In this document: positions 9,289 through 20,364 of the stretch, one piece after another | How the letters are laid out: the number at the start of each line of letters is the position of its first letter | Position numbering within the stretch: position 1 is the first letter of the stretch | Assembly (NCBI RefSeq): GCF_004402235.1 | Contig: NZ_SOFS01000019.1 | Location: 310,001-374,000, forward strand | DNA from: Cryobacterium glucosi | Lineage (GTDB): Bacteria > Actinomycetota > Actinomycetes > Actinomycetales > Microbacteriaceae | Length of the DNA stretch: 64,000 nucleotides | Direction: 5' to 3' | The notes under the pieces: model-generated | Told to the model about the DNA's origin: nothing | Database searches by the model: none | Seen by the model: the letters and a program-made list of their open reading frames with translations, nothing else | Position numbers and translations under genes: made by a program

Positions 9289-9588
9289 TTACTTGGCCTT
9301 CTCGAGGATCTCGACCAGGCGGAAGCGCTTGGTGGCGCTCAGCGGACGGGTCTCACTGATCAGGACCAGGTCTCCGACGCCGGCGATGTTCGCCTCGTCG
9401 TGGACCTTCAGCTTGGACGTACGGCGGATGACCTTGCCGTACAACGGGTGCTTCACGCGGTCTTCGACCTCGACAACGATGGTCTTGTCCATCTTGTCGC
9501 TGGTCACGTAGCCGCGCAGCGTCTTCCGGTAGCCGCGAACGAGAGCTTCTGCCTCGGCTGCGACGACCGTTTCGTCAGTCTTCGCCAT
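9289..9588 (-). CDS. rpsQ: 30S ribosomal protein S17
   Basis: 16S rRNA-binding assembly protein. Its 99 residues hold an OB-fold core: [20 protein letters not shown], then [19 protein letters not shown]. The first 15-20 residues are a short acidic/Ala extension of the kind seen in actinobacteria. It starts 2 bp after the rpmC stop as the last gene of the classical S10 operon. Confidence 0.96.
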   Translation of the reverse strand: MAKTDETVVAAEAEALVRGYRKTLRGYVTSDKMDKTIVVEVEDRVKHPLYGKVIRRTSKLKVHDEANIAGVGDLVLISETRPLSATKRFRLVEILEKAK

Positions 9589-9590
9589 GA

Positions 9591-9934
9591 CTAGGCCTCC
9601 TTCGTTTCGACGGCCTCAGCGACAGCATCCGTTTCGGATTCTGCAGCCTTAGGGGCCTTCTTGGGCTTCTTCTCTGCCTTGTCGGCCTTGACGGCCGCTT
9701 CGACCGGTGCGGGCGTCGGGCGAATGCCCAACTCGCGCTCACGGAGAACCGTGTAGATACGAGCGATGTCGCGCTTGACCGCGCGGAGGCGGCCGTGGCT
9801 TTCAAGCTGACCGGTGGCCGACTGGAAGCGCAGGTTGAACAGCTCTTCCTTGGCCTTCTTCAGCTCGTCGAACAGTCGTTCGTTTTCAAAAGTGTCGAGC
9901 TCGACTGAGGCGAGCTCCTTGGATCCGATCGCCA

Positions 9935-9935
<1 letters not shown>
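9591..9935 (-). CDS. rpmC: 50S ribosomal protein L29 with long C-terminal tail
   Basis: The first 65-70 residues form the L29 two-helix bundle ([20 protein letters not shown], then [18 protein letters not shown]) that surrounds the peptide exit tunnel and helps dock trigger factor and SRP. The protein has 114 residues instead of the usual 60-77. The extra 40 or so are a low-complexity Ala/Glu/Lys/Pro tail ending AVETKEA. The ATG at 9935 shares a base with the rplP stop (TAATG). The tail could reach toward the tunnel exit, but this is inference. Confidence 0.94.
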
Positions 9936-10354
<419 letters not shown>

Positions 10355-10356
10355 GG

Positions 10357-11118
10357 TTATGCCTCAACTCCTGCTGCAACCGGCGCCGCGGCCTCTGCGC
10401 GGGGCGCACGGCGGGGTCGGTCGTCACGACGCTCGGGGCGGGACGACTTAGCGTTGGCCTGCTCGCGGGCGAGTTCCTTGTTGGTGATGTCGCCCTTGTA
10501 GATCCAGACCTTCACGCCGATGCGGCCGAAGGTGGTCTTGGCTTCGTAGAAGCCGTAGTCGATGTTCGCACGCAGGGTGTGCAGTGGCACGCGTCCCTCG
10601 CGGTAGAACTCCGAGCGGCTCATCTCAGCGCCGCCGAGACGACCGGACACCTGGATGCGAACACCCTTGGCGCCGGCGCGCTGGGCGCCCTGCAGGCCCT
10701 TGCGCATCGCGCGGCGGAAAGCCACACGAGCGGAGAGCTGCTCTGCGATGCCCTGGGCAACGAGCTGGGCGTCGACCTCAGGGTTCTTGACCTCGAGGAT
10801 GTTGAGCTGGATCTGCTTGCTCGTGAGCTTCTCGAGGTCGGAGCGGATCCGCTCGGCCTCGGCGCCACGACGACCGATCACGATGCCCGGACGGGCGGTG
10901 TGAATGTCGACGCGAACGCGGTCACGGGTGCGCTCGATCTCGATGCGCGAAACTCCCGCGCGGTCGAGGGTCGTGCTCAGCAGGCGGCGGATCTTGACGT
11001 CTTCAGCGACGAAGTCGCTGTAACGCTGGCCCGGCTTCGTGCTGTCAGAGAACCAACGCGACACGTGGTCGGTCGTGATTCCCAGACGGAAGCCATACGG
11101 GTTTACTTTCTGACCCAT
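10357..11118 (-). CDS. rpsC: 30S ribosomal protein S3
   Basis: Part of the mRNA entry channel and its helicase activity. The KH type-2 domain is seen at [20 protein letters not shown], and the C-terminal domain at [20 protein letters not shown]. The length of 253 includes a basic/Ala-rich tail ([17 protein letters not shown]). ATG at 11118 overlaps the rplV stop by one base. The organisation rplV-rpsC-rplP is standard. Confidence 0.97.
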   Translation of the reverse strand: MGQKVNPYGFRLGITTDHVSRWFSDSTKPGQRYSDFVAEDVKIRRLLSTTLDRAGVSRIEIERTRDRVRVDIHTARPGIVIGRRGAEAERIRSDLEKLTSKQIQLNILEVKNPEVDAQLVAQGIAEQLSARVAFRRAMRKGLQGAQRAGAKGVRIQVSGRLGGAEMSRSEFYREGRVPLHTLRANIDYGFYEAKTTFGRIGVKVWIYKGDITNKELAREQANAKSSRPERRDDRPRRAPRAEAAAPVAAGVEA

Positions 11119-11483
11119 TACTTCGTACCCTCCTCAGGAGTGGCGAGCACAACAGTGATGTGGCTCGTACGCTTCTTGATCTGGAATGCGCGACCCTGTG
11201 CGCGGGCCTGGAAACGCTTGAGGGTTGTACCCTCATCAACGAATGCCTGGCTCACGAAGAGGTCCTGCTCGTCCAGGTATGTGTTCGCTGCATCGGCCTT
11301 GACTCGTGCATTCGCGATGGCCGAGGCCACCAGCTTGTACACCGGGTCGCTGGCGCCCTGCGCTGCGAACTTCAGGATTCCCAGGGCCTCGTGGGCCTGC
11401 TTGCCGCGGATCAAGTTGACGACGCGACGAGCCTTCTGGGGGGTAACGCGGATGTGACGCACGCGTGCGATCGACTCCACCAT
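11118..11483 (-). CDS. rplV: 50S ribosomal protein L22
   Basis: Lines the nascent-peptide tunnel with a long beta hairpin; changes in that loop give macrolide resistance in other bacteria. The 121 residues include the conserved [20 protein letters not shown]. The tunnel hairpin region reads [20 protein letters not shown], with no obvious deletion. It starts 26 bp after rpsS and overlaps rpsC by one base. Confidence 0.97.
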   Translation of the reverse strand: MVESIARVRHIRVTPQKARRVVNLIRGKQAHEALGILKFAAQGASDPVYKLVASAIANARVKADAANTYLDEQDLFVSQAFVDEGTTLKRFQARAQGRAFQIKKRTSHITVVLATPEEGTK

Positions 11484-11509
11484 TTCTTCTCCTCCTTCAC
11501 GTCACCGCG

Positions 11510-11791
11510 TTAGCGGCGACGGCCCTTCTTGTCGTCCTTCACGTGACCACGGAAGGTGCGGGTGGGCGCAAACTCGCCGAGCTTGTGCCCGACCATGCTC
11601 TCGGTGACGAACACCGGGATGTGCTTGCGTCCGTCGTGAACCGCGATGGTGTGCCCGAGCATGTCGGGGATGATCATCGAACGGCGCGACCAGGTCTTGA
11701 TTACGTTCTTGCTGCTGGCTTCATTCGCCCGGACAACCTTGCGAAGCAGGTGGTCGTCAACGAAAGGGCCTTTCTTGAGACTGCGTGGCAT
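11510..11791 (-). CDS. rpsS: 30S ribosomal protein S19
   Basis: Head protein of the 30S subunit that forms a complex with S13 near the A-site tRNA. It has 93 residues, the usual length: [19 protein letters not shown], then [20 protein letters not shown] and a basic tail. It lies 9 bp after rplB. The match is clean and no special feature was seen. Confidence 0.97.
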   Translation of the reverse strand: MPRSLKKGPFVDDHLLRKVVRANEASSKNVIKTWSRRSMIIPDMLGHTIAVHDGRKHIPVFVTESMVGHKLGEFAPTRTFRGHVKDDKKGRRR

Positions 11792-11800
11792 CGTCTACTC

Positions 11801-12640
11801 CTACTTACGCTTCTTGCCGACAGTACGGCGACGAACGATGAGCTTGTCGCTTTCCTTGTTCGGGTGCCGGGTACGGCCTTCTTTCTGGCCCCAGGGGCTG
11901 ACGGGGTGACGTCCACCGGACGTCTTTCCCTCGCCACCACCGTGCGGGTGGTCGACCGGGTTCATGGCAACACCACGAACGGTCGGGCGAACGCCTTTCC
12001 AGCGCATCCGGCCGGCCTTGCCCCAGTTGATGTTCGACTGCTCGGCGTTGCCGACCTCGCCGATCGTGGCGCGGCAGCGGGCGTCGACGTTGCGGATTTC
12101 TCCGGACGGCAGGCGCAGCTGGGCGTAGATGCCATCCTTCGCAACGAGGCGAACCGACGAACCGGCGGAGCGGGCCATCTTGGCACCGCCGCCCGGACGC
12201 AGTTCAACCGCGTGGATGATGGTACCGGTGGGGATGTTCTTCAGCGGCAGGTTGTTGCCGGGCTTGATGTCAGCACCCGAACCCGACTCGATGATGTCGC
12301 CCTGGTTCAGCTTGTTCGGGGCGATGATGTAGCGCTTGGTGCCGTCAACGAAGTGCAGGAGCGCGATGCGCGCCGTGCGGTTCGGGTCGTACTCGATGTG
12401 AGCGACCTTGGCGTTGACGCCATCTTTGTCGTTACGACGGAAGTCGATGAGACGGTACTGACGCTTGTGTCCACCACCGATGTGACGGGTGGTGATGCGA
12501 CCCTGGTTGTTACGGCCACCGGTCTTGGACAGGGGGCGAAGCAGGGACTTCTCCGGGGTCGAACGGGTGATCTCTGCGAAGTCCGCAACAGATGAACCGC
12601 GACGACCAGGAGTCGTGGGCTTGAACTTACGAATAGCCAT
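11801..12640 (-). CDS. rplB: 50S ribosomal protein L2
   Basis: Among the most conserved ribosomal proteins, needed for subunit association and peptidyl-transferase assembly. It has 279 residues; [15 protein letters not shown] opens it, and the C-terminal signature [20 protein letters not shown] contains the conserved His. A good ribosome-binding site (GAGGAAT) precedes ATG 12640. It lies between rplW and rpsS in the standard S10-operon order. Confidence 0.98.
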   Translation of the reverse strand: MAIRKFKPTTPGRRGSSVADFAEITRSTPEKSLLRPLSKTGGRNNQGRITTRHIGGGHKRQYRLIDFRRNDKDGVNAKVAHIEYDPNRTARIALLHFVDGTKRYIIAPNKLNQGDIIESGSGADIKPGNNLPLKNIPTGTIIHAVELRPGGGAKMARSAGSSVRLVAKDGIYAQLRLPSGEIRNVDARCRATIGEVGNAEQSNINWGKAGRMRWKGVRPTVRGVAMNPVDHPHGGGEGKTSGGRHPVSPWGQKEGRTRHPNKESDKLIVRRRTVGKKRK

Positions 12641-12665
12641 TTCTTATTCCTCTAGTCCGCGCCGC

Positions 12666-12968
12666 TTAGCCGACGGCCGTGAAGATGTCGATGGAACCGG
12701 ACTTGAGCGTGACGATGGCACGCTTGGTGTCCTTGCGCTTGCCCTGACCGAACTTCGTGCGACGCGTCTTGCCGATGCGGTTCATGGTGTTGATCGAAGC
12801 GACCTCCACCTTGAAGATCTTTTCGATCGCGAGCTTGATTTCGGTCTTGTTCGAGCGCGGGTCCACGATGAAGGTGTACTTGCCCTCGTCGATCAGGCCG
12901 TAGCTCTTCTCAGAGACGACCGGAGCGATGATGACGTCGCGGGGATCCTTGTTGATCGGGGTAGCCAT
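12666..12968 (-). CDS. rplW: 50S ribosomal protein L23
   Basis: Tunnel-exit protein and main docking site for trigger factor and SRP. Its 100 residues include the conserved [20 protein letters not shown] and the loop residues [19 protein letters not shown] at 12968 shares a base with the rplD stop (TAATG). Length and order are canonical. Confidence 0.97.
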   Translation of the reverse strand: MATPINKDPRDVIIAPVVSEKSYGLIDEGKYTFIVDPRSNKTEIKLAIEKIFKVEVASINTMNRIGKTRRTKFGQGKRKDTKRAIVTLKSGSIDIFTAVG

Positions 12969-13618
12969 TATGCGGACACCTCTTCCTTCTTGGTCTTGCT
13001 CGCCACGAACGCGTCGAACGCGCCCAGGGTGAAGACGATGTCGTCGCTGACGAGAACGTCGTAGGCATTCAGCTGGTCCCAGGACAGCACGTGCACCGTC
13101 GGGAGGTTGCGGATGCTGCGCAGTGTCAGCTCATCGGTGCGCTCGAGAACGACCAGCACGTGCTTGCTGCTGGCGATCTGGGTGAGCAGCGTGATGGCGC
13201 CCTTGGTGCTGGGCGTCTCTGCAGTGAACAGTGCGGTGACGACGTGGAGACGGTCGCCGCGGGCGCGGTCGGAAAGCGATCCGCGCAGTGCTGCCGCGAT
13301 CATCTTCTTGGGGGTGCGCTGTTCGTAGTTGCGGGGCGTCGGTCCGTGGACGATGCCACCGCCGGTCATCTGGGGCGCGCGGATCGAGCCCTGACGAGCG
13401 CGACCGGTTCCCTTCTGCTTGAAGGGCTTGCGACCGGCACCGGAAACTTCTCCGCGGCGCTTGGTCTTGTGCGTGCCCTGGCGTGCGGCAGCGAGCTGCG
13501 CGACGACGACCTGGTGGATCAGGGGGATGTTGGTCTGGACGTCGAAGATTTCGGCGGGCAGTTCAACGGAACCGGACTTTGCGCCGGTTGCATCGATGAG
13601 ATCGAGCGTGGTGGCCAT
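12968..13618 (-). CDS. rplD: 50S ribosomal protein L4
   Basis: Tunnel-lining protein and, in enterobacteria, the autogenous repressor of the S10 operon. The 216 residues include the extended-loop motif [19 protein letters not shown] and the N-terminal core. Whether it regulates its own operon here is unknown, although the S10 leader has a strong hairpin. It lies 4 bp downstream of rplC and overlaps rplW by one base. Confidence 0.97.
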   Translation of the reverse strand: MATTLDLIDATGAKSGSVELPAEIFDVQTNIPLIHQVVVAQLAAARQGTHKTKRRGEVSGAGRKPFKQKGTGRARQGSIRAPQMTGGGIVHGPTPRNYEQRTPKKMIAAALRGSLSDRARGDRLHVVTALFTAETPSTKGAITLLTQIASSKHVLVVLERTDELTLRSIRNLPTVHVLSWDQLNAYDVLVSDDIVFTLGAFDAFVASKTKKEEVSA

Positions 13619-13622
13619 GCGG

Positions 13623-14282
13623 TTACGCTCCCTTCACGGCAGTGCGGACGAATACGAGGCGGCCCTTGGCACCGGGAACGGCACCCTTGACCAGCATGAG
13701 GCCCTTCTCGGCATCAATGGCGTGAACCTTGAGGTTCAGCACGGTGACGCGCTCGCCACCCATACGACCGGCCATGCGCATGCCCTTGAAGACACGGCTC
13801 GGGGTCGAGGAAGCACCGATGGAACCGGGCTTGCGGTGGTTGCGGTGGGAACCGTGGGAGGAGGAGACACCCTTGAAGTTGTGACGCTTCATAACACCGG
13901 CGAAACCCTTACCCTTGCTCGTGCCCATGACGTCAACCTTGGAGCCGGCAACGAAGACACCGTCAACGGTGAGTTCCTGTCCCAGGGTGTAGTCAGCGGC
14001 ATCCGCGGTGCGGAGCTCGGTGAGGTGACGGCGAGGCGTGACGCCCGCCTTTTCGAAGTGTCCGGCGGAAGGCTTGTTGACCTTGCGCGGGTCGATGGCG
14101 CCTGCAGCGATCTGGACGCCGGCGTAGCCGTCGATTTCCTTGCTGCGGATCTGGGTGACAACGTTCGGCGAGATCTCGATGACGGTGACGGGAACGAGCT
14201 TGTTGTTCTCGTCCCAGACCTGGGTCATGCCGAGCTTCTTGCCGAGGAGACCCTTGGTGGTCTTGGTATCGGAGTAAGACAT
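13623..14282 (-). CDS. rplC: 50S ribosomal protein L3
   Basis: Early-assembly protein near the peptidyl-transferase centre. Its 219 residues include [20 protein letters not shown] at the N-terminus and the signature [20 protein letters not shown], whose Gln/His region is often methylated. It lies 8 bp after rpsJ. No anomaly was seen. Confidence 0.97.
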   Translation of the reverse strand: MSYSDTKTTKGLLGKKLGMTQVWDENNKLVPVTVIEISPNVVTQIRSKEIDGYAGVQIAAGAIDPRKVNKPSAGHFEKAGVTPRRHLTELRTADAADYTLGQELTVDGVFVAGSKVDVMGTSKGKGFAGVMKRHNFKGVSSSHGSHRNHRKPGSIGASSTPSRVFKGMRMAGRMGGERVTVLNLKVHAIDAEKGLMLVKGAVPGAKGRLVFVRTAVKGA

Positions 14283-14290
14283 CGCGGGCC

Positions 14291-14599
14291 CTAGAGCTTG
14301 ATCTCGATGTTAACGTCCGCCGGAAGGTCGAGACGCATGAGCGAGTCGACGGCCTTCGGGGTGGGGTCAATGATGTCGATCAGACGCTTGTGGGTGCGCA
14401 TTTCAAAGTGCTCCCGGCTGTCCTTGTACTTGTGAGGGGAACGGATGACACACACCACGTTCTTCTCGGTTGGAAGCGGCACGGGGCCGACGACTGTCGC
14501 GCCCGCACGGGTCACGGTGTCGACGATCTTGCGCGCCGAGATGTCAATGACCTCGTGGTCGTAAGACTTAAGCCGAATGCGGATTTTCTGTCCCGCCAT
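14291..14599 (-). CDS. rpsJ: 30S ribosomal protein S10
   Basis: First gene of the S10 operon; also known as the Nus-factor partner of NusB in transcription antitermination. It has 102 residues, with the signature [20 protein letters not shown]. It starts at ATG 14599 with an A/G-rich upstream stretch. About 230 nt separate it from the remnant gene upstream. No convincing sigma-70 promoter was found, although a TTGACA occurs at 14691-14696 without a matching -10. Confidence 0.97.
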   Translation of the reverse strand: MAGQKIRIRLKSYDHEVIDISARKIVDTVTRAGATVVGPVPLPTEKNVVCVIRSPHKYKDSREHFEMRTHKRLIDIIDPTPKAVDSLMRLDLPADVNIEIKL

Positions 14600-14827
14600 G
14601 TCGAACTCTCTTTCTTGTCAAGGCTTCGTACATCCCGAAGGCTGCATTGGACGCCGTAGTAGCACTGCTGCTGTCGCACCACTGTTCATCTGTCAATTTC
14701 GATTCCTCGTCTCGCAGCCTTCCAGCCGCACGACTTTGAACCGAGCCAACCGCTTCTCCATACCGGGGCATGGGGGAAGGCATGGATTTCCCATGCTTTC
14801 CCGGCTGTTGGTTTAAGCTCTGTTCTG
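14600..14827 (-). other. S10-operon leader with strong hairpin at 14774-14802
   Basis: No gene is seen. Arms 14774-14785 and 14791-14802 form a 12-bp stem with one mismatch and a 5-nt loop. Neither side is followed by a T-run. It could be a leader structure regulating the S10 operon or a 3' structure of an upstream transcript. A TTGACA at 14691-14696 (minus strand) is the only -35-like box noticed and has no good -10 at 16-18 nt. Confidence 0.5.
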
Positions 14828-15352
14828 CTACCCGCGGCCTAACCGTGCGTCCTGTGGACACCGGCTATGCACTGCCTGGCAGTGATCCCGACACCGCGTG
14901 CAGCGCGGCAGTCGAAAGTGTTGAACTAGAAGAGTCTGCCACAGGGGTAGGTCTTTGTGCAACCCGGGCGTGTCGCGACCGGCGTGTCGCGCGTTTCGGC
15001 CCCCTTTCGCCCCGTTTCCAGCGCTTCGCTGCCCGTTTCGCGCTCGTTTCCCTCTGCCGGGGCCCGCGCTCGATACAGACACGCCATTCACCACGTGCGG
15101 AGGCCCGGTCTCCGAACAGGCAGCCCAAGCTCCAGCAGACGCCCGCGCAAAGCGCATCCTGCTCAACGCAATGGAGAAACCCCAGCGAGTGAAGCCGTGC
15201 ACCTGCCGACGCACCCCATCTTCACGGCGCTTTTCATCCCACAGCACTTCCTCGGGCGTACGCCCGTCCCTCATGACGGGATCGAAGTACTTGATCTTCC
15301 CGTCAGCCTCCCCCAATGCTGATAGTCGGCTACGGACAACAAGTGGTTCGCA
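14828..15352 (-). pseudogene. Decayed C-terminal remnant of a DUF559/AbiEi-type nuclease-like protein
   Basis: The minus-strand frame 15316-14828 (TTG or no start) reads GEADGKIKYFDPVMRDGRTP and then EEVLWDEKRREDGVR. From memory, this resembles the C-terminal endonuclease-like part of a large actinobacterial family often annotated as DUF559 or AbiEi-like proteins, where G-E-x-D-G-K/R-x-K-Y is the conserved core. Upstream in the same frame only a few plausible residues (EPLVVRSRLSAL) remain before a stop at 15374-15376, so the N-terminal two thirds are missing. After about residue 55 the frame becomes low-quality Arg-rich sequence. I read it as a gene fragment stranded between tuf and rpsJ; the family assignment is tentative. 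Confidence 0.45.
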
Positions 15353-15477
15353 GGGTGGTCCGGTGGAATGTGTTCAGTCATGCTGCAGAGCCTGTGACCC
15401 ACGGAGCACATCTGAAGGTCGAAGGCGTCATTCGTGCGTTACCGACGACATCCACTCCTGTGGAGGACTGCGTTCAG

Positions 15478-15551
15478 ACTCGAGCGCGGGTGTTCCGCCG
15501 TTCAGCGCCTGGCACAGCACCCGCGGAACGGCGAAACACCCGCGCTCGAGT
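15478..15551. repeat. 26-bp inverted repeat with 22-nt spacer
   Basis: Arms 15478-15503 and 15526-15551 are reverse complements with one mismatch, separated by 22 nt. The arms are GC-rich and include CTCGAGCGCGGGTGT. No T-run flanks them and no gene overlaps. The element lies 60 bp past the stop of the small antitoxin-like gene (minus strand), where a terminator would be expected. The length and near-identity also fit an interspersed palindromic repeat. Confidence 0.7.
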
Positions 15552-15612
15552 GGTGCGTCCTGAGCGCCGCGGCCGACTCGGACGCTCGCTGCGGACGCTC
15601 GCCGCGCGAGCG

Positions 15613-15822
15613 CTAGTCGGTGCCGACGTGAGTGTCGGCGGCGGCGCGGGCCTGCTCGATCTGGTCTTCGAACTTGTTGCCGGTGACCTTGTTGACCGCG
15701 TCGGCCGTGCCGTCGAGCAGCTTGTCGCTGATGTCCTCGGCCTGCTCGCTGTGCAGGGCCTCGGTGACCTTGCTGTCGCCCAGGAACTCCTGGGCCTTCT
15801 TCGTGATGTCGTCCAGTCCCAT
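15613..15822 (-). CDS. Small MT0933-type antitoxin-like protein
   Basis: A 69-residue acidic protein starting MGLDDITKKAQEFLGDSKVT, with NKFEDQIEQARAAADTHVG near the end. It resembles the short actinobacterial 'antitoxin' family represented by M. tuberculosis Rv0909 (Pfam MT0933_antitox), in which the antitoxin is encoded beside a toxin. GGAG lies a few bases before ATG 15822; the frame is open further upstream, but that part is not antitoxin-like. No toxin gene is next to it: tuf lies on one side and the remnant region on the other. Members of this family are often found alone, so toxin neutralisation cannot be assumed. Confidence 0.7.
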   Translation of the reverse strand: MGLDDITKKAQEFLGDSKVTEALHSEQAEDISDKLLDGTADAVNKVTGNKFEDQIEQARAAADTHVGTD

Positions 15823-15908
15823 GATCCACTCCAGTCCGGCCGCTTCAGTGCGACCGCGACCCACGATAGAACCGGGGCACGCCCACGACAAGGGTCTCGC
15901 GGGGACGC

Positions 15909-15942
15909 AAAAACGGGCCGGCCCCGAAGGACCGACCCGTTT
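15909..15942 (-). terminator. Intrinsic terminator of tuf
   Basis: Read on the minus strand, a 12-bp GC-rich stem with a TTCG tetraloop is followed directly by five Ts. It starts about 22 nt after the tuf stop. This is the clearest rho-independent terminator in the translation block and ends the rpsL-rpsG-fusA-tuf unit. Confidence 0.9.
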
Positions 15943-15964
15943 CAGTGGTGCAGGTGGTGAAGAA

Positions 15965-17158
<1,194 letters not shown>

Positions 17159-17252
17159 TGTGGGTCCTCCTCAGGACTCTCGGCTTCACCGCCCGCTGGT
17201 TTGCGGCCGGTGAAACTGCTGGATTTGTGTACTTATGTTACTCGGGCCGGGA

Positions 17253-17297
17253 GGCCGAAGCGATTCGGCCCGAAGGCCCGGAAAAGGCCCGAGGGCC
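17253..17297 (-). terminator. Hairpin array between fusA and tuf
   Basis: On the minus strand the fusA stop is followed by GGCC-CTCG-GGCC and TTTT (17282-17297), a short terminator-like hairpin. Next come GGCC-TTCG-GGCC (17267-17278) and an overlapping 7-bp stem GGCCGAA/TTCGGCC (17253-17270). Stems 2 and 3 share bases and are mutually exclusive. This arrangement could attenuate or process the fusA-tuf transcript. Confidence 0.6.
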
Positions 17298-17302
17298 CCA
17301 GG

Positions 17303-19417
17303 CTATTCGCCCTTGTTCTTCTGGATGATCTCTTCGGCAACAGCCTTGGGGACCTCGGCGTAGCTCTCGAAGGTCATCGAGTACACGGCACGCCCGGAGG
17401 TCTTGGACCTCAGGTCGCCGATGTAACCGAACATCTCCGAAAGCGGAACGAAGGCACGAATGACCTTGACGCCGCTCGCGTCTTCCATGGTCTGAATCTG
17501 ACCACGGCGGGAGTTGAGGTCGCCGATGACGTCGCCCATGTATTCCTCAGGCGTACGAACTTCGACGCTCATGAGCGGCTCGAGAAGAACAGGGTTCGCC
17601 TTGCGGACGGCTTCCTTGAAGCCCATCGAACCGGCGATCTTGAACGCCATCTCCGAGGAGTCGACGTCGTGCGCGGCACCGTCGAGCAGGCTGGCGCGAA
17701 CGCCGACCATCGGGTAGCCGGCCAGAACACCGACGTGCATGGCGTCCTGGATGCCCGCGTCGACCGAGGGGATGTATTCCCTGGGGATGCGGCCACCGGT
17801 GACCTTGTTCAGGAACTCGTAACCCTTTTCGGCAGTGATTTCAAGCGGCTCGATCGCGATCTGAATCTTCGCGAACTGGCCGGATCCACCGGTCTGCTTC
17901 TTGTGGGTGTAGTCGTGACGCTCGACGGCCTTGCGGATCGTCTCGCGGTACGCGACCTGGGGCTTGCCGACGTTGGCCTCGACGTTGAACTCGCGACGCA
18001 TGCGGTCGACGAGGATGTCCAGGTGAAGTTCACCCATTCCCTTGATGACCGTCTGGCCAGTTTCCTGGTTCTGCTCGGTACGGAAGGTCGGGTCTTCTTC
18101 GGCCAGCTTCTGGATCGCGAGACCCAGCTTTTCCTGGTCCTGCTTCGTCTTCGGCTCGATCGCAACCTCGATGACCGGGTCAGGGAACGTCATCGACTCG
18201 AGTACGACCTGGTGGTTCGGGTCGCACAGGGTGTCGCCGGTGGTGGTGTCCTTGAGGCCGATGACCGCGTAGATGTGACCGGCGGTCACGAAGGCCACCG
18301 GGTTCTCCTTGTTGGCGTGCATCTGGAAGATCTTGCCGATGCGCTCCTTCTTGCCCTTGGTCGAGTTGATGACCTGGCCGCCGGAGTCGAGGTGTCCCGA
18401 GTAGACGCGGATGTAGGTGAGGCGACCGAAGAACGGGTGCACCGCGACCTTGAACGCGAGGGCCGTGAACGGCTCGGACGCATCAGAGTGACGCATGACG
18501 ACGACCTCTTCATCGCGCGCGTCGTGGGCCTCGATGGCCGGCACGTCGAGCGGGGTGGGGAGGTAGTCGATGACGGCGTCAAGCATCGGCTGGACGCCGC
18601 GGTTCTTGAACGCGGAGCCGCAGAGGACCGGGTAGATCTCGCTGTTGACCGTGAGCTTGCGGATCGCGTGCTTGATCTCGGAGACGGTGAGCTCTTCGCC
18701 GGAGAAGTACTTCTCCATGAGGTCGTCATCGGTCTCGGCGACGGTCTCGAGGAGCAGCTTGCGGTAAACCGCGGCCTGCTCGACGAGGTCGGCCGGGATG
18801 ACCTCGATCTCGTAGTGGGATCCCATCTCGACGTCACCCTTGGAGTCGCCGCGCCAGGTCAGTGCACGCATCTCGACGAGGTCGACAACACCCTCGAAGG
18901 TGTTCTCGGCGCCGATCGGCAGCTGGATGACGAGCGGCTTCGCGCCGAGGCGCTTGACGATGGTGTCGACGGTGTAGAAGAAGTCCGCGCCGAGCTTGTC
19001 CATCTTGTTGACGAAGCAGATGCGGGGAACGTCGTACTTGTCGGCCTGGCGCCAGACGGTCTCGGACTGGGGCTCAACGCCCTCCTTGCCGTCGAACACG
19101 GCAACCGCGCCGTCGAGGACGCGGAGCGAACGCTCCACCTCGACGGTGAAGTCCACGTGGCCGGGGGTGTCGATGATGTTGATCTGGTTGCCGGCCCAGA
19201 AACAGGTCGTCGCAGCGGAGGTGATCGTGATGCCACGTTCCTGCTCCTGCGCCATCCAGTCCATGGTCGAGGCGCCGTCGTGGGTCTCGCCGATCTTGTG
19301 GTTGACACCCGTGTAGTACAGGATGCGCTCAGTGACGGTGGTCTTGCCAGCGTCAATGTGCGCCATGATGCCAATATTGCGGACCTTGCTCAGGTCGGTG
19401 AGCACATCAAGTGCCAC
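17303..19417 (-). CDS. fusA: Elongation factor G
   Basis: Ribosomal translocase GTPase. It has 704 residues, with G1 [10 protein letters not shown]3 DTPGHVDF and G4 NKMDK, followed by domains II-V ending [20 protein letters not shown]. The start is GTG 19417 with an excellent GGAGG site. The family includes EF-G2 paralogues, but the position in rpsL-rpsG-fusA-tuf identifies the main EF-G. Strong hairpins flank it on both sides, which may set the stoichiometry between fusA, tuf and the ribosomal proteins. Confidence 0.98.
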   Translation of the reverse strand: MALDVLTDLSKVRNIGIMAHIDAGKTTVTERILYYTGVNHKIGETHDGASTMDWMAQEQERGITITSAATTCFWAGNQINIIDTPGHVDFTVEVERSLRVLDGAVAVFDGKEGVEPQSETVWRQADKYDVPRICFVNKMDKLGADFFYTVDTIVKRLGAKPLVIQLPIGAENTFEGVVDLVEMRALTWRGDSKGDVEMGSHYEIEVIPADLVEQAAVYRKLLLETVAETDDDLMEKYFSGEELTVSEIKHAIRKLTVNSEIYPVLCGSAFKNRGVQPMLDAVIDYLPTPLDVPAIEAHDARDEEVVVMRHSDASEPFTALAFKVAVHPFFGRLTYIRVYSGHLDSGGQVINSTKGKKERIGKIFQMHANKENPVAFVTAGHIYAVIGLKDTTTGDTLCDPNHQVVLESMTFPDPVIEVAIEPKTKQDQEKLGLAIQKLAEEDPTFRTEQNQETGQTVIKGMGELHLDILVDRMRREFNVEANVGKPQVAYRETIRKAVERHDYTHKKQTGGSGQFAKIQIAIEPLEITAEKGYEFLNKVTGGRIPREYIPSVDAGIQDAMHVGVLAGYPMVGVRASLLDGAAHDVDSSEMAFKIAGSMGFKEAVRKANPVLLEPLMSVEVRTPEEYMGDVIGDLNSRRGQIQTMEDASGVKVIRAFVPLSEMFGYIGDLRSKTSGRAVYSMTFESYAEVPKAVAEEIIQKNKGE

Positions 19418-19467
19418 GGGTGTCCTCCGGACGTTTTTTGGGGGTGTGTGGGGCGAAACAAGACAAG

Positions 19468-19512
19468 CCGGTGGGCGAGCGGGGCGGGTGACCCGCCCCG
19501 CTCGCTCACCGG
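19468..19512 (-). other. 21-bp hairpin between rpsG and fusA
   Basis: Arms 19468-19488 and 19492-19512 pair over 21 bp with one mismatch and a 3-nt loop. The stem is almost pure G/C. On the minus strand it lies 8 nt after the rpsG stop and is followed by a T-rich stretch (CTTGTCTTGTTTCG). It could act as a partial terminator or a barrier to 3' exonucleases that separates rpsL-rpsG from fusA expression. Confidence 0.75.
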
Positions 19513-19519
19513 ATCGCGA

Positions 19520-19990
19520 CTACCAGCGGTAGTGTGCGAAGGCCTTGTTCGCCTCGGCCATCTTGTGTGTGTCTTCACGACGCTTGACCGCGGCACCGAG
19601 GCCGTTGGACGCGTCGAGGATCTCGTTGGTGAGGCGCTCGGTCATGGTCTTCTCGCGACGGGCCTTGGCGTAGCTGGTCAACCAGCGGAGAGCCAGGGTG
19701 TTGGCGCGGTGCGGCTTGACTTCGACCGGCACCTGGTAGGTGGAACCACCGACGCGGCGCGAACGCACCTCGAGGGTGGGGCGCACGTTGTCGAGCGCCT
19801 TCTTCAGCGTGACGACAGCATCCGCACCGTTTTTGGCAACGACGCCCTCGAGTGCATCGTAAACGATGCGCTCGGCGAGGCCCTTTTTGCCGTCGAGGAG
19901 GATTTTGTTGACGAGCTGGGAGACGATGGGGGCGCCGTATACCGGGTCAGCGATAACGGGACGCTTGGGCGCTGGGCCTTTACGAGGCAT
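19520..19990 (-). CDS. rpsG: 30S ribosomal protein S7
   Basis: 16S 3'-domain assembly initiator, and autogenous repressor of the str operon in E. coli. It has 156 residues; [19 protein letters not shown] and [20 protein letters not shown] are typical. The ATG at 19990 shares a base with the rpsL stop (TAATG), consistent with translational coupling. A massive hairpin follows its stop codon. Confidence 0.98.
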   Translation of the reverse strand: MPRKGPAPKRPVIADPVYGAPIVSQLVNKILLDGKKGLAERIVYDALEGVVAKNGADAVVTLKKALDNVRPTLEVRSRRVGGSTYQVPVEVKPHRANTLALRWLTSYAKARREKTMTERLTNEILDASNGLGAAVKRREDTHKMAEANKAFAHYRW

Positions 19991-20364
19991 TACTTCTTCT
20001 CCATCTTGGCGCCGTAGCGGCTACGAGCCTGCTTGCGGTTCTTGACAGCCTGGGTGTCCAGTGCGCCGCGAACGATCTTGTAACGAACACCGGGGAGGTC
20101 CTTCACGCGACCGCCACGCACGAGCACCATCGAGTGCTCCTGCAGGTTGTGACCCTCGCCGGGGATGTAGGCGGTGACCTCGGTACCGTTCGACAGCTTG
20201 ACGCGGGCGACCTTGCGGAGAGCCGAGTTCGGCTTCTTCGGGGTGGTGGTGTACACGCGGGTGCACACGCCGCGCTGCTGCGGGTTGGCCTTGAGGGCGG
20301 GAGCCTTGGTCTTGGTGACCTTGGGGCTGCGGCCCTTCCTGACCAACTGCTGAATGGTTGGCAC
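19990..20364 (-). CDS. rpsL: 30S ribosomal protein S12
   Basis: Decoding-centre protein. It has 124 residues, with the conserved [20 protein letters not shown] and [19 protein letters not shown]. The lysines of these two motifs, where streptomycin-resistance changes occur in other bacteria, are the wild-type residues. The start is GTG 20364 with AAGGAG 8-9 nt upstream. It is first in the str operon; rpoC is not upstream, so this locus is separate from rpoBC within the window. Confidence 0.98.
   Translation of the reverse strand: MPTIQQLVRKGRSPKVTKTKAPALKANPQQRGVCTRVYTTTPKKPNSALRKVARVKLSNGTEVTAYIPGEGHNLQEHSMVLVRGGRVKDLPGVRYKIVRGALDTQAVKNRKQARSRYGAKMEKK

Noticed and set aside
14612..14617. TTGACA just upstream of rpsJ
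   Set aside because: It lies too close to the ATG (about 12 nt) to be a -35 box for this gene.
15428..15829. 133-codon minus-strand frame over the antitoxin and palindrome
   Set aside because: Out-of-frame overlap of the antitoxin gene; His/Arg/Gly-rich and passes through the inverted repeat.
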